Below are positions 1 to 6,253 of a stretch of DNA of 12,404 bases, one piece after another. The position numbers were made by a program, and so were the translations under genes. Positions within the stretch are counted from its first letter, which is position 1, and the number at the start of each line of letters is the position of its first letter. A model generated the notes under the pieces. The model searched no databases. It saw nothing but the letters and a program-made list of their open reading frames with translations, and was not told where the DNA came from. The stretch is from JAMXLO01 sp041487355 (GTDB lineage: Bacteria; Pseudomonadota; Alphaproteobacteria; Acetobacterales; Acetobacteraceae), in contig JBGPND010000157.1 of assembly GCA_041487355.1 (NCBI GenBank), forward strand, positions 1 to 12,404, in the 5' to 3' direction.

Positions 1-148
1 AGACCGGTGGACCTCTACAGGTCCCTTCGGACGAACTATCCTGTCAATCAATGACGCACTCCACTTTATCGCTCATGAGGATATCTTCTGGGTCATGACA
101 TGATCGTCCGGAATCACGAAAATGCGGAAAGTCGAGCTGAGAGCGGCC

Positions 149-487
149 ATGCATGAACTCGCCATCACGCGCAACATCGTCGCCATCGTCGGCGAAGCGG
201 CGGCCGGCCGACGGGTACGGCGGGTGATGCTGGATGTGGGAAAGCTGTCCGGCGTCATGCCCGATGCGATCGCCTTCTGTTTCGATGCGGTTGCCCAAGG
301 CACCGTGCTGGATGGCGCGCGGCTCGACATCCGGCAGATCGATGGCCGCGCAAGCTGCGGCGATTGCGGCGCCGAATTCGCGGCTGAGACGGGTTTCGCG
401 CGCTGCAAGTGCGGTTCGCGCCGGGTCACGCTGATCGCGGGCGAGGAGCTGGATATCAAGGCAATGGAACTCGAGGAGGCGGCCTGA
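149..487 (+). CDS. hypA: HypA, hydrogenase nickel-incorporation protein
   Basis: HypA is a small cytosolic metallochaperone that works with HypB to insert nickel into the large subunit of [NiFe]-hydrogenase; in some bacteria it also serves urease. The 112-residue product has the family's usual length. It begins MHEL, with His2 as the conserved nickel ligand, which decides this start over an in-frame ATG at 122 that would bury that histidine. The zinc site has Cys70 and Cys73 (CGDC), then Cys86 and Cys88 (CKC). The second pair is CxC, where many homologues, such as E. coli HypA, have CxxC. The C-terminal IAGEELDIKAMELE matches the family ending. No strong Shine-Dalgarno is visible before either start. 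The stop overlaps the hypB start as TGATG, so the two genes are cotranscribed. Bases 1-148 show no gene I can support, although an upstream frame could end there. Confidence 0.93.
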   Translation: MHELAITRNIVAIVGEAAAGRRVRRVMLDVGKLSGVMPDAIAFCFDAVAQGTVLDGARLDIRQIDGRASCGDCGAEFAAETGFARCKCGSRRVTLIAGEELDIKAMELEEAA

Positions 488-1290
488 TGTGCGGTCATTG
501 CGGATGCGGCGACACGGCCAACGCCACCGTTTCGAGTCTGCACCAGGACGAGCATGTCCACGCGGATGGCACGCGGCACAGCCATGCGCACGGGCACACG
601 CACCACCACGCCGACGGCGCGACGCTGGTGGAGTTGCAGACACGCATTCTGGCCAAGAACGACGCGTTGGCCGCAAGGAATCGCGCCTGGTTCGCCGGGC
701 GCGAGATCCTGGCGATCAACCTGGTCAGCTCTCCCGGCGCCGGCAAGACGACGCTGCTCGAGCGCACGATCCGCGACCTGCACGCAGGCCATGCGATCGG
801 TGTTCTCGAGGGCGACCAGGCCACCACGCTCGACAGGGACCGTATCCGCGCCACCGGCGCCCCGGTAATTCAGGTGAACACCGGCACCGGGTGTCATCTC
901 GAAGCCGACATGGTGGCGCGTGGCCTCGCCGAACTGCGGCCGGCGCCGCGCTCCATCGTCATGATCGAGAACGTCGGCAACCTCGTCTGCCCGGCGATGT
1001 TCGATCTCGGCGAGTGGGCGAAGGTGGTCATCCTCTCGGTGACCGAAGGCGAGGACAAGCCGCTCAAGTATCCGCACATGTTCCGCGCCGCTTCACTCAT
1101 GGTGATCAACAAGATCGACCTGCTGCCCCACGTGGACTTCGACATCGAGCGCACGGTTGCGAACGCGAACGAGGTCAATCCTGATATGTCGGTTCTGCGC
1201 CTCTCTGCCCGCACGGGGGAAGGTATGCAATCCTGGTGCGACTGGTTGAGCCGCCAAGCCAAGGCGGCCGGCGAGGCAGCCTTCGCGTAG
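487..1290 (+). CDS. hypB: HypB, GTPase for hydrogenase nickel insertion
   Basis: HypB is a SIMIBI-class GTPase that drives nickel delivery, with HypA, to the hydrogenase large-subunit precursor. The 267-residue protein carries the N-terminal high-affinity Ni motif MCGHCGCG (residues 1-8). A histidine-rich stretch follows (about 10 His between residues 19 and 41), of the kind linked to nickel storage in several homologues. The G domain has the P-loop SPGAGKT (82-88), EGDQATTLDRDRI (108-120), CH at 136-137 and Cys168 (the dimer-interface metal-site region of the family), and NKID (208-211). It starts at an ATG overlapping the hypA stop by one base, which suggests translational coupling. The frame is open upstream through hypA, but only this start gives the MCxxCGCG terminus. 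No hypC, hypD, hypE, hypF or structural gene follows. The next 258 bases hold a palindromic repeat and then an unrelated transporter. Confidence 0.96.
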   Translation: MCGHCGCGDTANATVSSLHQDEHVHADGTRHSHAHGHTHHHADGATLVELQTRILAKNDALAARNRAWFAGREILAINLVSSPGAGKTTLLERTIRDLHAGHAIGVLEGDQATTLDRDRIRATGAPVIQVNTGTGCHLEADMVARGLAELRPAPRSIVMIENVGNLVCPAMFDLGEWAKVVILSVTEGEDKPLKYPHMFRAASLMVINKIDLLPHVDFDIERTVANANEVNPDMSVLRLSARTGEGMQSWCDWLSRQAKAAGEAAFA

Positions 1291-1366
1291 AGCAGGTTCT
1301 TTGTGACTGGAGATGCCGCGCCGACCGCAGTGCTCGTCGTCGAGCGGAGACGATGACTCATTTGTT

Positions 1367-1450
1367 GTCATTCCCGCGAAAGCGGGAACCCAGGGCTGCA
1401 AACAGCAATCAGTGCTGGTTCCGCTGGGTTCCCGCTTTCGCGGGAATGAC
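1367..1450 (+). repeat. Inverted pair of palindromic repeats (family 1, REPIN-like)
   Basis: Two perfect 27-bp inverted copies, 1367-1393 and 1424-1450, flank a 30-bp centre. Each copy is itself a hairpin: TTCCCGC, GAAA, GCGGGAA on the leading arm. Compared with the copies near 5736, 6080 and 8989, a C-to-T and a G-to-A change preserve stem pairing. The centre contains a small hairpin of its own (GCTG-CAAA-CAGC). The element lies in the 258-bp gap between hypB and the MFS gene, and otherwise I see no gene or clear terminator there. It may act as an mRNA 3'-end structure, which is inference. Confidence 0.9.
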
Positions 1451-1548
1451 GATTACAGGTCAAGGCCTACGCTCGGCGGTATAAGACTGGACTTGCTCTG
1501 GACAAGAGTGTCCGCGCCGACCGGCGCGCGAGGGAAGGACGTCGAATT

Positions 1549-2766
1549 GTGACCACCGACACGGACTCCGAGTCCGCCTATGCCTGGTTGCGCCTGGGCA
1601 TCTCCGTACTGCTCTCCGCGCTCGGCGGAATCAGCCTGTGGTCCGTCGTGGTCGTGCTGCCCGCGGTCCAGGCGGAATTCGCGGTCGACCGCGCCGCTGC
1701 ATCGCTGCCTTATACCCTGACGATGGTCGGCTTCGCCGTGGGCGGCGTGCTGATGGGGCGCATGGCGGATCGGTTCGGCGTCATGCTTCCCGCTCTCATC
1801 GGGGCGGTCGCACTCAGCATCGGCTATGTCGCCGCAGGCTATGCGACGAGCCTCTGGCAGTTCGCCCTTGCGCACGGGCTGCTGATCGCGCTGTTCGGCG
1901 GCGCCGCGACATTCGGGCCGATCGTCGCCGACACATCGCACTGGTTCACCCGCCGTCGCGGCATCGCGGTCGCGATCGCCGCATCAGGCAACTATCTGGC
2001 CGGCACTGTCTGGCCGCCTTTCGTGCAGCATTTCGTCCAGACCATCGGCTGGCGGCAGACGCATATCGGCATCGGCGTGCTGTGTGCCATCACGATGATC
2101 CCGCTTGCTCTTGCGCTGCGCCGCAGGCCACCGGCACATCGGCTCACCGCGGCCGCCCCGCTTGCAACGCCGCCGCACGCCACGCTCGGCCTGTCGCCAG
2201 GCGCGTTGCAGGTGCTGCTGTCGATCGCCGGCTTCGCCTGCTGCGTCGCGATGTCGATGCCGCAGGTGCATATCGTCGCGTATTGCAGCGACCTCGGCTA
2301 TGGCGTCACCCACGGCGCGGAGATGCTGTCGCTGATGCTCGGCCTCGGCATCGTCAGCCGCGTCGGCTCCGGCTTCTTCGCCGACCGCTTTGGCGGCCTG
2401 CCGACCTTGCTGCTCGGCTCCGCGGCGCAGACGCTGGCGCTGCTGCTGTATCTCGGATTCAGCAGCCTGACGTCGCTCTACGTGATCTCGGCGCTGTTCG
2501 GCCTGTTCCAGGGTGGCATCGTTCCCAGCTATGCGATCATCATCCGCGAGTACCTTCCCGCCCGCGAGGCCGGCATGCGGTTCGGCATGGTGATCATGGC
2601 CACCTTGTTCGGGATGGCATTCGGTGGCTGGATATCCGGCATGATCTTCGATGCCACCGGCTCCTACAGTGCCGCCTTCGCCAATGGCGCGCTGTGGAAC
2701 CTGCTCAATCTCTGCATCGCGGTCGCCTTGTTGACACGCAGTGCCATGCGCATGGCACCTGCCTAA
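1549..2766 (+). CDS. MFS transporter (12-TM type)
   Basis: An inner-membrane major facilitator superfamily permease of 405 residues, the usual length for 12-helix members. The sequence alternates hydrophobic helices with short polar loops. A motif A-like loop, GRMADRFG, follows helix 2, with a related VSRVGSGFFADRFGG in the second half. Helices are rich in Gly and Ala, and the last ends near ALLTRSAM. The start is GTG at 1549, preceded by GAAGGA nine bases upstream; no in-frame ATG lies between it and the first helix. The architecture resembles monocarboxylate/oxalate-formate-type MFS proteins, but the substrate cannot be read from the sequence. A serine hydrolase follows within 16 bases, so this permease may import its substrate or export its product (inference). 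Confidence 0.9.
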   Translation: MTTDTDSESAYAWLRLGISVLLSALGGISLWSVVVVLPAVQAEFAVDRAAASLPYTLTMVGFAVGGVLMGRMADRFGVMLPALIGAVALSIGYVAAGYATSLWQFALAHGLLIALFGGAATFGPIVADTSHWFTRRRGIAVAIAASGNYLAGTVWPPFVQHFVQTIGWRQTHIGIGVLCAITMIPLALALRRRPPAHRLTAAAPLATPPHATLGLSPGALQVLLSIAGFACCVAMSMPQVHIVAYCSDLGYGVTHGAEMLSLMLGLGIVSRVGSGFFADRFGGLPTLLLGSAAQTLALLLYLGFSSLTSLYVISALFGLFQGGIVPSYAIIIREYLPAREAGMRFGMVIMATLFGMAFGGWISGMIFDATGSYSAAFANGALWNLLNLCIAVALLTRSAMRMAPA

Positions 2767-2781
2767 ACGAAAGGGAAAGTG

Positions 2782-3993
2782 ATGGACGCAAAACCGGAAG
2801 ATGTCGGCCTTTCGTCCGAGCGGCTGGCACGCGTGAATGGCTGGGCGCAGCGCCTGGTGGACGATGGCAAGCTTGCTGGCCTGATCACGATGGTCTTGCG
2901 CCGCGGCAAGCTGGTGCATTTCAACACATGCGGCCTAGCCGACGCCAAACGCGAGAAGCGGATGGCGCCCGACACGATCTTCCGCTTCTACTCGATGACC
3001 AAGCCGCTCACCTCGACCGCGATCATGATGCTGTACGAGGAAGGGCGCTTCCAGCTCGACGATCCGATCACGCGCTTCCTGCCCTGCTTCAAGGACATGC
3101 GCGTGTCCGTCGGCGGCATGCGCGGCAAGCTGGAAACGGTACCGGCCGAACGCGGCATCACCTTCCACGACCTGCTGACCCACACCTCGGGCCTGACCTA
3201 CGGCTTCATGGAAGCCACGCCGGTCGATGCGCAGTACCGCGATCGTGGCGTCGATTTCCAGGCCTCCGACAAAACGCTGGCCGAGGTCGTCGAGATCGCC
3301 GCCGACATTCCGCTGATCGCGCAGCCCGGTGCCGAATGGAACTACAGCATCGCGACCGACGTGCTGGGCCATCTCGTCGCGGTGATCTCCGGCAAGCCGT
3401 TCGATCAGTTCCTGCGCGAGCGCGTCACCGGACCGCTCGGCATGGTGGACACCGACTTCCACGTGCCGGCGGACAAGATTTCCCGCTTCGCGGCCAACTA
3501 CACCTGCGCAACGGATGGCCGCCTGATGCTGATCGACGATCCGGAGAAGAGCATCTTCGGCACGCAGCGGAAGATCTGTTCCGGCGGTGGCGGCATCGTG
3601 TCCACTGCCGGGGATTACCTGCGCTTCTGCCGCATGATGCTGAACCAGGGCGAGCTGGACGGCGTGCGCCTACTGGGCCGCAAGACGGTGGAGCTGATGA
3701 CGTCGAACCATCTGCGCGGCGACATGGCGGATATGGGTCAGCCGCGGTTTTCCGAATCGTCCTATTACGGCATCGGCTTCGGCCTCGGCTTCTCCGTCAC
3801 GCTGGATCCGGCGAAGGCGCAGATTCTCGGCTCACCGGGCGAATACGCCTGGGGCGGCGCGGCCAGCACCGCGTTCTGGATCGATCCCGCCGAGGACATG
3901 GCGGTGATCCTGCTGACGCAGCTCATGCCGTCCTCCACCTATCCGATTCGCCGCGAACTGCGCGTGCTGACGTATCAGGCGATCATGGACTGA
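2782..3993 (+). CDS. Serine hydrolase, beta-lactamase/family VIII esterase fold
   Basis: A 403-residue protein of the class C beta-lactamase/penicillin-binding-protein fold, most like family VIII esterases (EstB type) and 6-aminohexanoate-dimer-hydrolase relatives. The nucleophile motif is SMTK (Ser71, Lys74). The Tyr motif is YSI (Tyr188). The third motif position reads WGG (357-359) in place of the lactamase KTG; this replacement is typical of esterases, so ester or amide cleavage is more likely than antibiotic resistance. LLTHTSGLTYG (131-141) is a family signature. I see no obvious signal peptide, so it is probably cytoplasmic. ATG at 2782 is chosen because GGGA at 2773-2776 is suitably spaced; a GTG immediately before it (2779) is possible. 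It lies 15 bases after the MFS stop, so the two are probably one operon. Confidence 0.9.
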   Translation: MDAKPEDVGLSSERLARVNGWAQRLVDDGKLAGLITMVLRRGKLVHFNTCGLADAKREKRMAPDTIFRFYSMTKPLTSTAIMMLYEEGRFQLDDPITRFLPCFKDMRVSVGGMRGKLETVPAERGITFHDLLTHTSGLTYGFMEATPVDAQYRDRGVDFQASDKTLAEVVEIAADIPLIAQPGAEWNYSIATDVLGHLVAVISGKPFDQFLRERVTGPLGMVDTDFHVPADKISRFAANYTCATDGRLMLIDDPEKSIFGTQRKICSGGGGIVSTAGDYLRFCRMMLNQGELDGVRLLGRKTVELMTSNHLRGDMADMGQPRFSESSYYGIGFGLGFSVTLDPAKAQILGSPGEYAWGGAASTAFWIDPAEDMAVILLTQLMPSSTYPIRRELRVLTYQAIMD

Positions 3994-4017
3994 AGGAGAC
4001 CCTCGCAAGGGGTTACA

Positions 4018-4162
4018 CGTCATGGCCCGGCGTAGCCTCGCCAAGCCAGGCCATGACGATGGAGACAGGTCAGGCTTTTTCCCTTCGATACTTCTCCATC
4101 ACCTCCGATGTCGGCGGCAGCCTTGCCGCCGTGCAGGTTGTCAGCCCCTTGCCGGGATGACA
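4018..4162. repeat. Hairpin-rich gap, decayed palindromic repeats
   Basis: The 194-bp gap between the serine hydrolase and the DHA2 exporter holds three inverted repeats. The first is CGTCATGGC (4018-4026) with GCCATGACG (4050-4058). The second is GGCGGCA (4113-4119) with TGCCGCC (4124-4130). The third is TGTCA-G-CCC (4139-4147) with GGG-A-TGACA (4154-4162). The outer GTCAT/ATGAC ends resemble the repeat families elsewhere in the window, so this is probably an old, degenerate element. A T-run at 4076-4080 is not placed as for a standard terminator. A short minus-strand frame ends at 4070 but shows no recognisable family. Confidence 0.55.
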
Positions 4163-4187
4163 GAAAGCACGCCGCGTCCCAACCATA

Positions 4188-5711
4188 ATGAGGCGAGCAG
4201 TGCCCGACGAGGGGTTGCACACCGCGAGACATGCAAGGACCGACCCCATCCTTGCGACCCGCGCGCCTTCCGCACGCCGGACGCTGGTTCTCGCGGCCTG
4301 TCTGATGGCGACATTCATGGCGGCGGTGGAAAGCACGATCGTCGCCACCGCCATGCCGACCATCGTCGCCGATCTCGGCGGGTTCAGCCTGTTCTCCTGG
4401 GTGTTCGCGGTCTACCTGCTGACCCAGGCCGTCAGCATCCCGGTCTACGGCAGGCTCGCCGACATCTACGGCCGCAAGAAGGTGTTCTACGCCGGCGCGG
4501 GACTCTTCCTGGTCGGCTCCACGCTGTGCGGCTTCTCGCACAGCATGGTAGCGCTGATTCTGTTCCGTGCATTGCAGGGCTTCGGCGCCGGCGGCGTGCA
4601 GCCGATCGCCACGACGATCCTCGGCGACATCTACTCGCCCACCGAACGCGCCCACGTGCAAGGCCTGGTGTCCAGCGTGTTCGGCGTGGCGGCGGTCCTC
4701 GGCCCGTCGCTCGGTGCCTTCCTCGTCGAGCAGGTGAGCTGGCAGCTTGTGTTCTGGGTCAATTTGCCGATCGGCGTGGCGGCGATCGTCATGGTCGCGG
4801 CCTTCCTGCAGGAGTCCGTCGAGCATCGCCAGCATCGCATCGACTATCTCGGCTCGCTGCTGCTGATGGTGGCGATCGCCGCACTTATGCTGGTGCTGGT
4901 GCAGGGCGGCAGCCTGCCACACATCACAGATGTCATCGTCGGCGCGGTCGCAATCGCGGCCCTGGTGATCCTGGCGGTGCACGAGAAGAGCACGCCAGAG
5001 CCGATGCTGCCGCTGGAGCTCTGGCGCAATCGAATCATCCTCGTTGGCAGTCTGGGCGGCGCGGTCATCGCCGCGGTGATGATGGGTGTATCGGCCTTCC
5101 TGCCGACCTATGTGCAGGGCGCCATGGGCCGCAGCGCGACGGCGGGCGGCCTGGTGCTGGGCATGATGTCGGTCACCTGGGCGATCGCGAGCTTCTATGG
5201 CGGCCGGCTGATGGTGCGCACCACCTATCGCCTGACCGCGGTCCTCGGCACGCTGGCGCTGATCGTCGGCAGCGCGGTGCTGATCACGCTGACGCCGGAG
5301 CGTGGTGTGATCTGGGCCAGCGCCGGCTCGCTGCTGATCGGCATCGGCATGGGGCTGTGCAACACGACGTTCATCGTATCGATCCAGGCCGCGGTTCCCT
5401 GGCACCAGCGTGGCGCCGCAACCTCGTCCTGCATGTTCCTCCGCTTCGTCGGCCAGTCACTGGGTGCGGCGGCATTCGGCGCAGTGCTGAACCTCACGAT
5501 GCTGCGAGAAGCGCCTGAGGCGGTGCACATGGTGGACCGGCTGCTGGATCCGGCGCAGCGCCGCGGCCTGGAAGCGACGGAATTGGTCCGGTTGACCGCT
5601 GTTATTGCGCACGCGCTGCACAACACGTACCTGGTGGCTGGCGTGCTGTCCGTTGTGGCGCTGGGGCTCGCGCTGCTACTGCCGGCCCGACTCAGCCCGG
5701 CGCGGGGCTGA
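4188..5711 (+). CDS. DHA2-family (EmrB/QacA-like) MFS exporter
   Basis: A 507-residue proton-coupled drug or metabolite exporter of the inner membrane; this length fits the 14-helix DHA2 family. The first helix carries VESTIVATAMPTIV (47-60), the family's acidic signature in TM1. Motif A is YGRLADIYGRKK (87-98). Motif C, diagnostic of antiporters, is GVAAVLGPSLGAFLV (166-180). The start is uncertain: ATG at 4188 has no clear Shine-Dalgarno, while GTG at 4200 is preceded by GAGG at 4190-4193 with six-base spacing and shortens the protein by four residues. It may remove toxic substrates or products of the neighbouring catabolic genes, or act as a general efflux pump; the sequence does not decide. 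It ends 25 bases before the GIY-YIG cassette. Confidence 0.93.
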   Translation: MRRAVPDEGLHTARHARTDPILATRAPSARRTLVLAACLMATFMAAVESTIVATAMPTIVADLGGFSLFSWVFAVYLLTQAVSIPVYGRLADIYGRKKVFYAGAGLFLVGSTLCGFSHSMVALILFRALQGFGAGGVQPIATTILGDIYSPTERAHVQGLVSSVFGVAAVLGPSLGAFLVEQVSWQLVFWVNLPIGVAAIVMVAAFLQESVEHRQHRIDYLGSLLLMVAIAALMLVLVQGGSLPHITDVIVGAVAIAALVILAVHEKSTPEPMLPLELWRNRIILVGSLGGAVIAAVMMGVSAFLPTYVQGAMGRSATAGGLVLGMMSVTWAIASFYGGRLMVRTTYRLTAVLGTLALIVGSAVLITLTPERGVIWASAGSLLIGIGMGLCNTTFIVSIQAAVPWHQRGAATSSCMFLRFVGQSLGAAAFGAVLNLTMLREAPEAVHMVDRLLDPAQRRGLEATELVRLTAVIAHALHNTYLVAGVLSVVALGLALLLPARLSPARG

Positions 5712-5716
5712 TTATT

Positions 5717-5728
5717 GTCGTCATCCCC
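5717..5728 (+). repeat. Half copy of the family 1 repeat beside the cassette
   Basis: GTCGTCATCCCC at 5717-5728 repeats the outer 10 bases of the cassette's left terminus (CGTCATCCCC at 5736-5745), 17 bases away. It also matches, inverted, GGGGATGACGAC at 6098-6109. It could be a remnant of an older repeat into which the cassette moved, or of a terminal rearrangement. Confidence 0.7.
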
Positions 5729-5735
5729 AAATACT

Positions 5736-5763
5736 CGTCATCCCCGCGAAAGCGGGGACCCAG
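5736..5763 (+). repeat. Left terminal inverted repeat of the cassette (family 1)
   Basis: A 28-bp copy beginning CGTCATCCCC and ending GGGGACCCAG, with an internal 7-bp stem and GAAA loop. It encodes, on the minus strand, the last seven residues (GSPLSRG) and the stop of the GIY-YIG protein. Confidence 0.95.
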
Positions 5764-6055
5764 TTCCCAGGACGAACTCGTCGTACAAGTCTCGCCAGGT
5801 CGGGTTGTCCCGTTCGATCAGCTCGATCTTCCAAGCTCGACGCCAACGCTTCATCCGCTTCTCCCGCAGAATGGCATCGGTCATCGATGCATGGAACTCG
5901 GCGTAAACCAGCCGGTGGACGCCATAGTACTTGGTGAAGCCTTCCAATTCGCCAACGCGATGTTCCCATGCCCTGCGGGCGAGATCACTCGTGACGCCGA
6001 CATACAGCGTCCCATTCCGCCTACTGGCCAGGATATAGACACAGGGCTGCTTCAT
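5738..6055 (-). CDS. GIY-YIG nuclease family protein, repeat-associated
   Basis: A 105-residue single-domain GIY-YIG protein of the small UvrC-N-like/YhbQ (UPF0213-like) type. The GIY position reads VYIL (6-9) and the YIG position YVG (18-20). The catalytic-helix arginine is in DLARRAWEH (24-32), KYYG follows at 42-45, and the metal-binding glutamate is Glu65 in REKRMK. All key positions are present, so an active nuclease is plausible. The start has GAGG (minus strand, 6060-6063) four bases upstream. The gene is opposite in strand to its neighbours and fills the space between two inverted repeats. Its C-terminal GSPLSRG is translated from the left repeat, so gene and repeat evolve as one unit. 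Known GIY-YIG domains cut DNA in repair, restriction and intron homing; the role here is unknown. Confidence 0.88.
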   Translation of the reverse strand: MKQPCVYILASRRNGTLYVGVTSDLARRAWEHRVGELEGFTKYYGVHRLVYAEFHASMTDAILREKRMKRWRRAWKIELIERDNPTWRDLYDEFVLGTGSPLSRG

Positions 6056-6079
6056 GGGGCCTCATCCGCGCGTGCACCC

Positions 6080-6107
6080 CTGGGTCCCCGCTTTCGCGGG
6101 GATGACG
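6080..6107 (-). repeat. Right terminal inverted repeat of the cassette (family 1)
   Basis: An exact 28-bp reverse complement of 5736-5763. The bases around it (ACCCC before; ACCTATTG, one variable base, GTC after) recur around the single copy at 12225-12251, so homology extends beyond the palindrome on the outer side. Confidence 0.95.
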
Positions 6108-6240
6108 ACCTATTGAGTCGATAGGAAAGCGGAAGTGACGACAGGGGACACGTGGACGACGATAAGGCCCGCAGAGGAAACCACGGTGAACGACCCGCCA
6201 TTGAACCCCCAGCCGCCCGGCCCTATCCTGGACACAACAC

Positions 6241-6244
6241 GGAG
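6241..6244 (+). promoter_or_regulatory. Shine-Dalgarno deciding the first amidohydrolase start
   Basis: GGAG nine bases before GTG 6254. Together with the change in codon use at 6254 it favours this start over the upstream in-frame GTG at 6152. Confidence 0.5.
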
Positions 6245-6253
6245 TTGCAGCCT

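Larger units (their letters stand above)
5736..6107 (-). mobile_element. GIY-YIG nuclease cassette with perfect 28-bp terminal inverted repeats
   Basis: A 372-bp unit bounded by exact 28-bp inverted repeats, 5736-5763 and 6080-6107. Each terminus is also a hairpin (TCCCCGC-GAAA-GCGGGGA). Between them is essentially only one gene, a minus-strand GIY-YIG nuclease whose stop codon lies inside the left terminus and whose start is 24 bases from the right terminus. The same terminal pair occurs at 8989-9045 with just 3 bp between the arms. I see no clean target-site duplication. No transposase is present, so any movement would depend on the nuclease itself or on trans-acting factors. Calling it a mobile element is inference from this architecture. 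Confidence 0.6.

Noticed and set aside
1..148. Partial upstream gene or promoter before hypA
   Set aside because: All three plus frames stop by 103, none shows a recognisable protein ending, and no clear -35/-10 or -24/-12 element is present.
1489..1513. Imperfect dyad GGACTTG...CAAGAGTGTCC before the first MFS gene, considered as an operator
   Set aside because: Arms are short and unequally spaced; pairing is no better than expected by chance in this composition.
2782..3993. Class C beta-lactamase (antibiotic resistance) reading
   Set aside because: The KTG motif is replaced by WGG and there is no signal peptide, which fits family VIII esterases better.
1638..4160. An 840-codon plus-strand open frame spanning the first MFS and serine hydrolase genes
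   Set aside because: It is very rich in Arg, with no recognisable domain, and overlaps two well-supported genes; it is a high-GC shadow frame.
4020..5405. A 461-codon minus-strand open frame opposite the DHA2 exporter
   Set aside because: Its composition (His, Asp, Arg, Gln, Ala rich) is typical of antisense frames of GC3-biased membrane-protein genes, and no family is visible.
6152..6253. N-terminal extension of the first amidohydrolase from GTG 6152
   Set aside because: Codon use differs from the gene body, it adds 34 polar and Pro-rich residues before the DxH motif, and GTG 6254 has a better-placed GGAG. It is not fully excluded.
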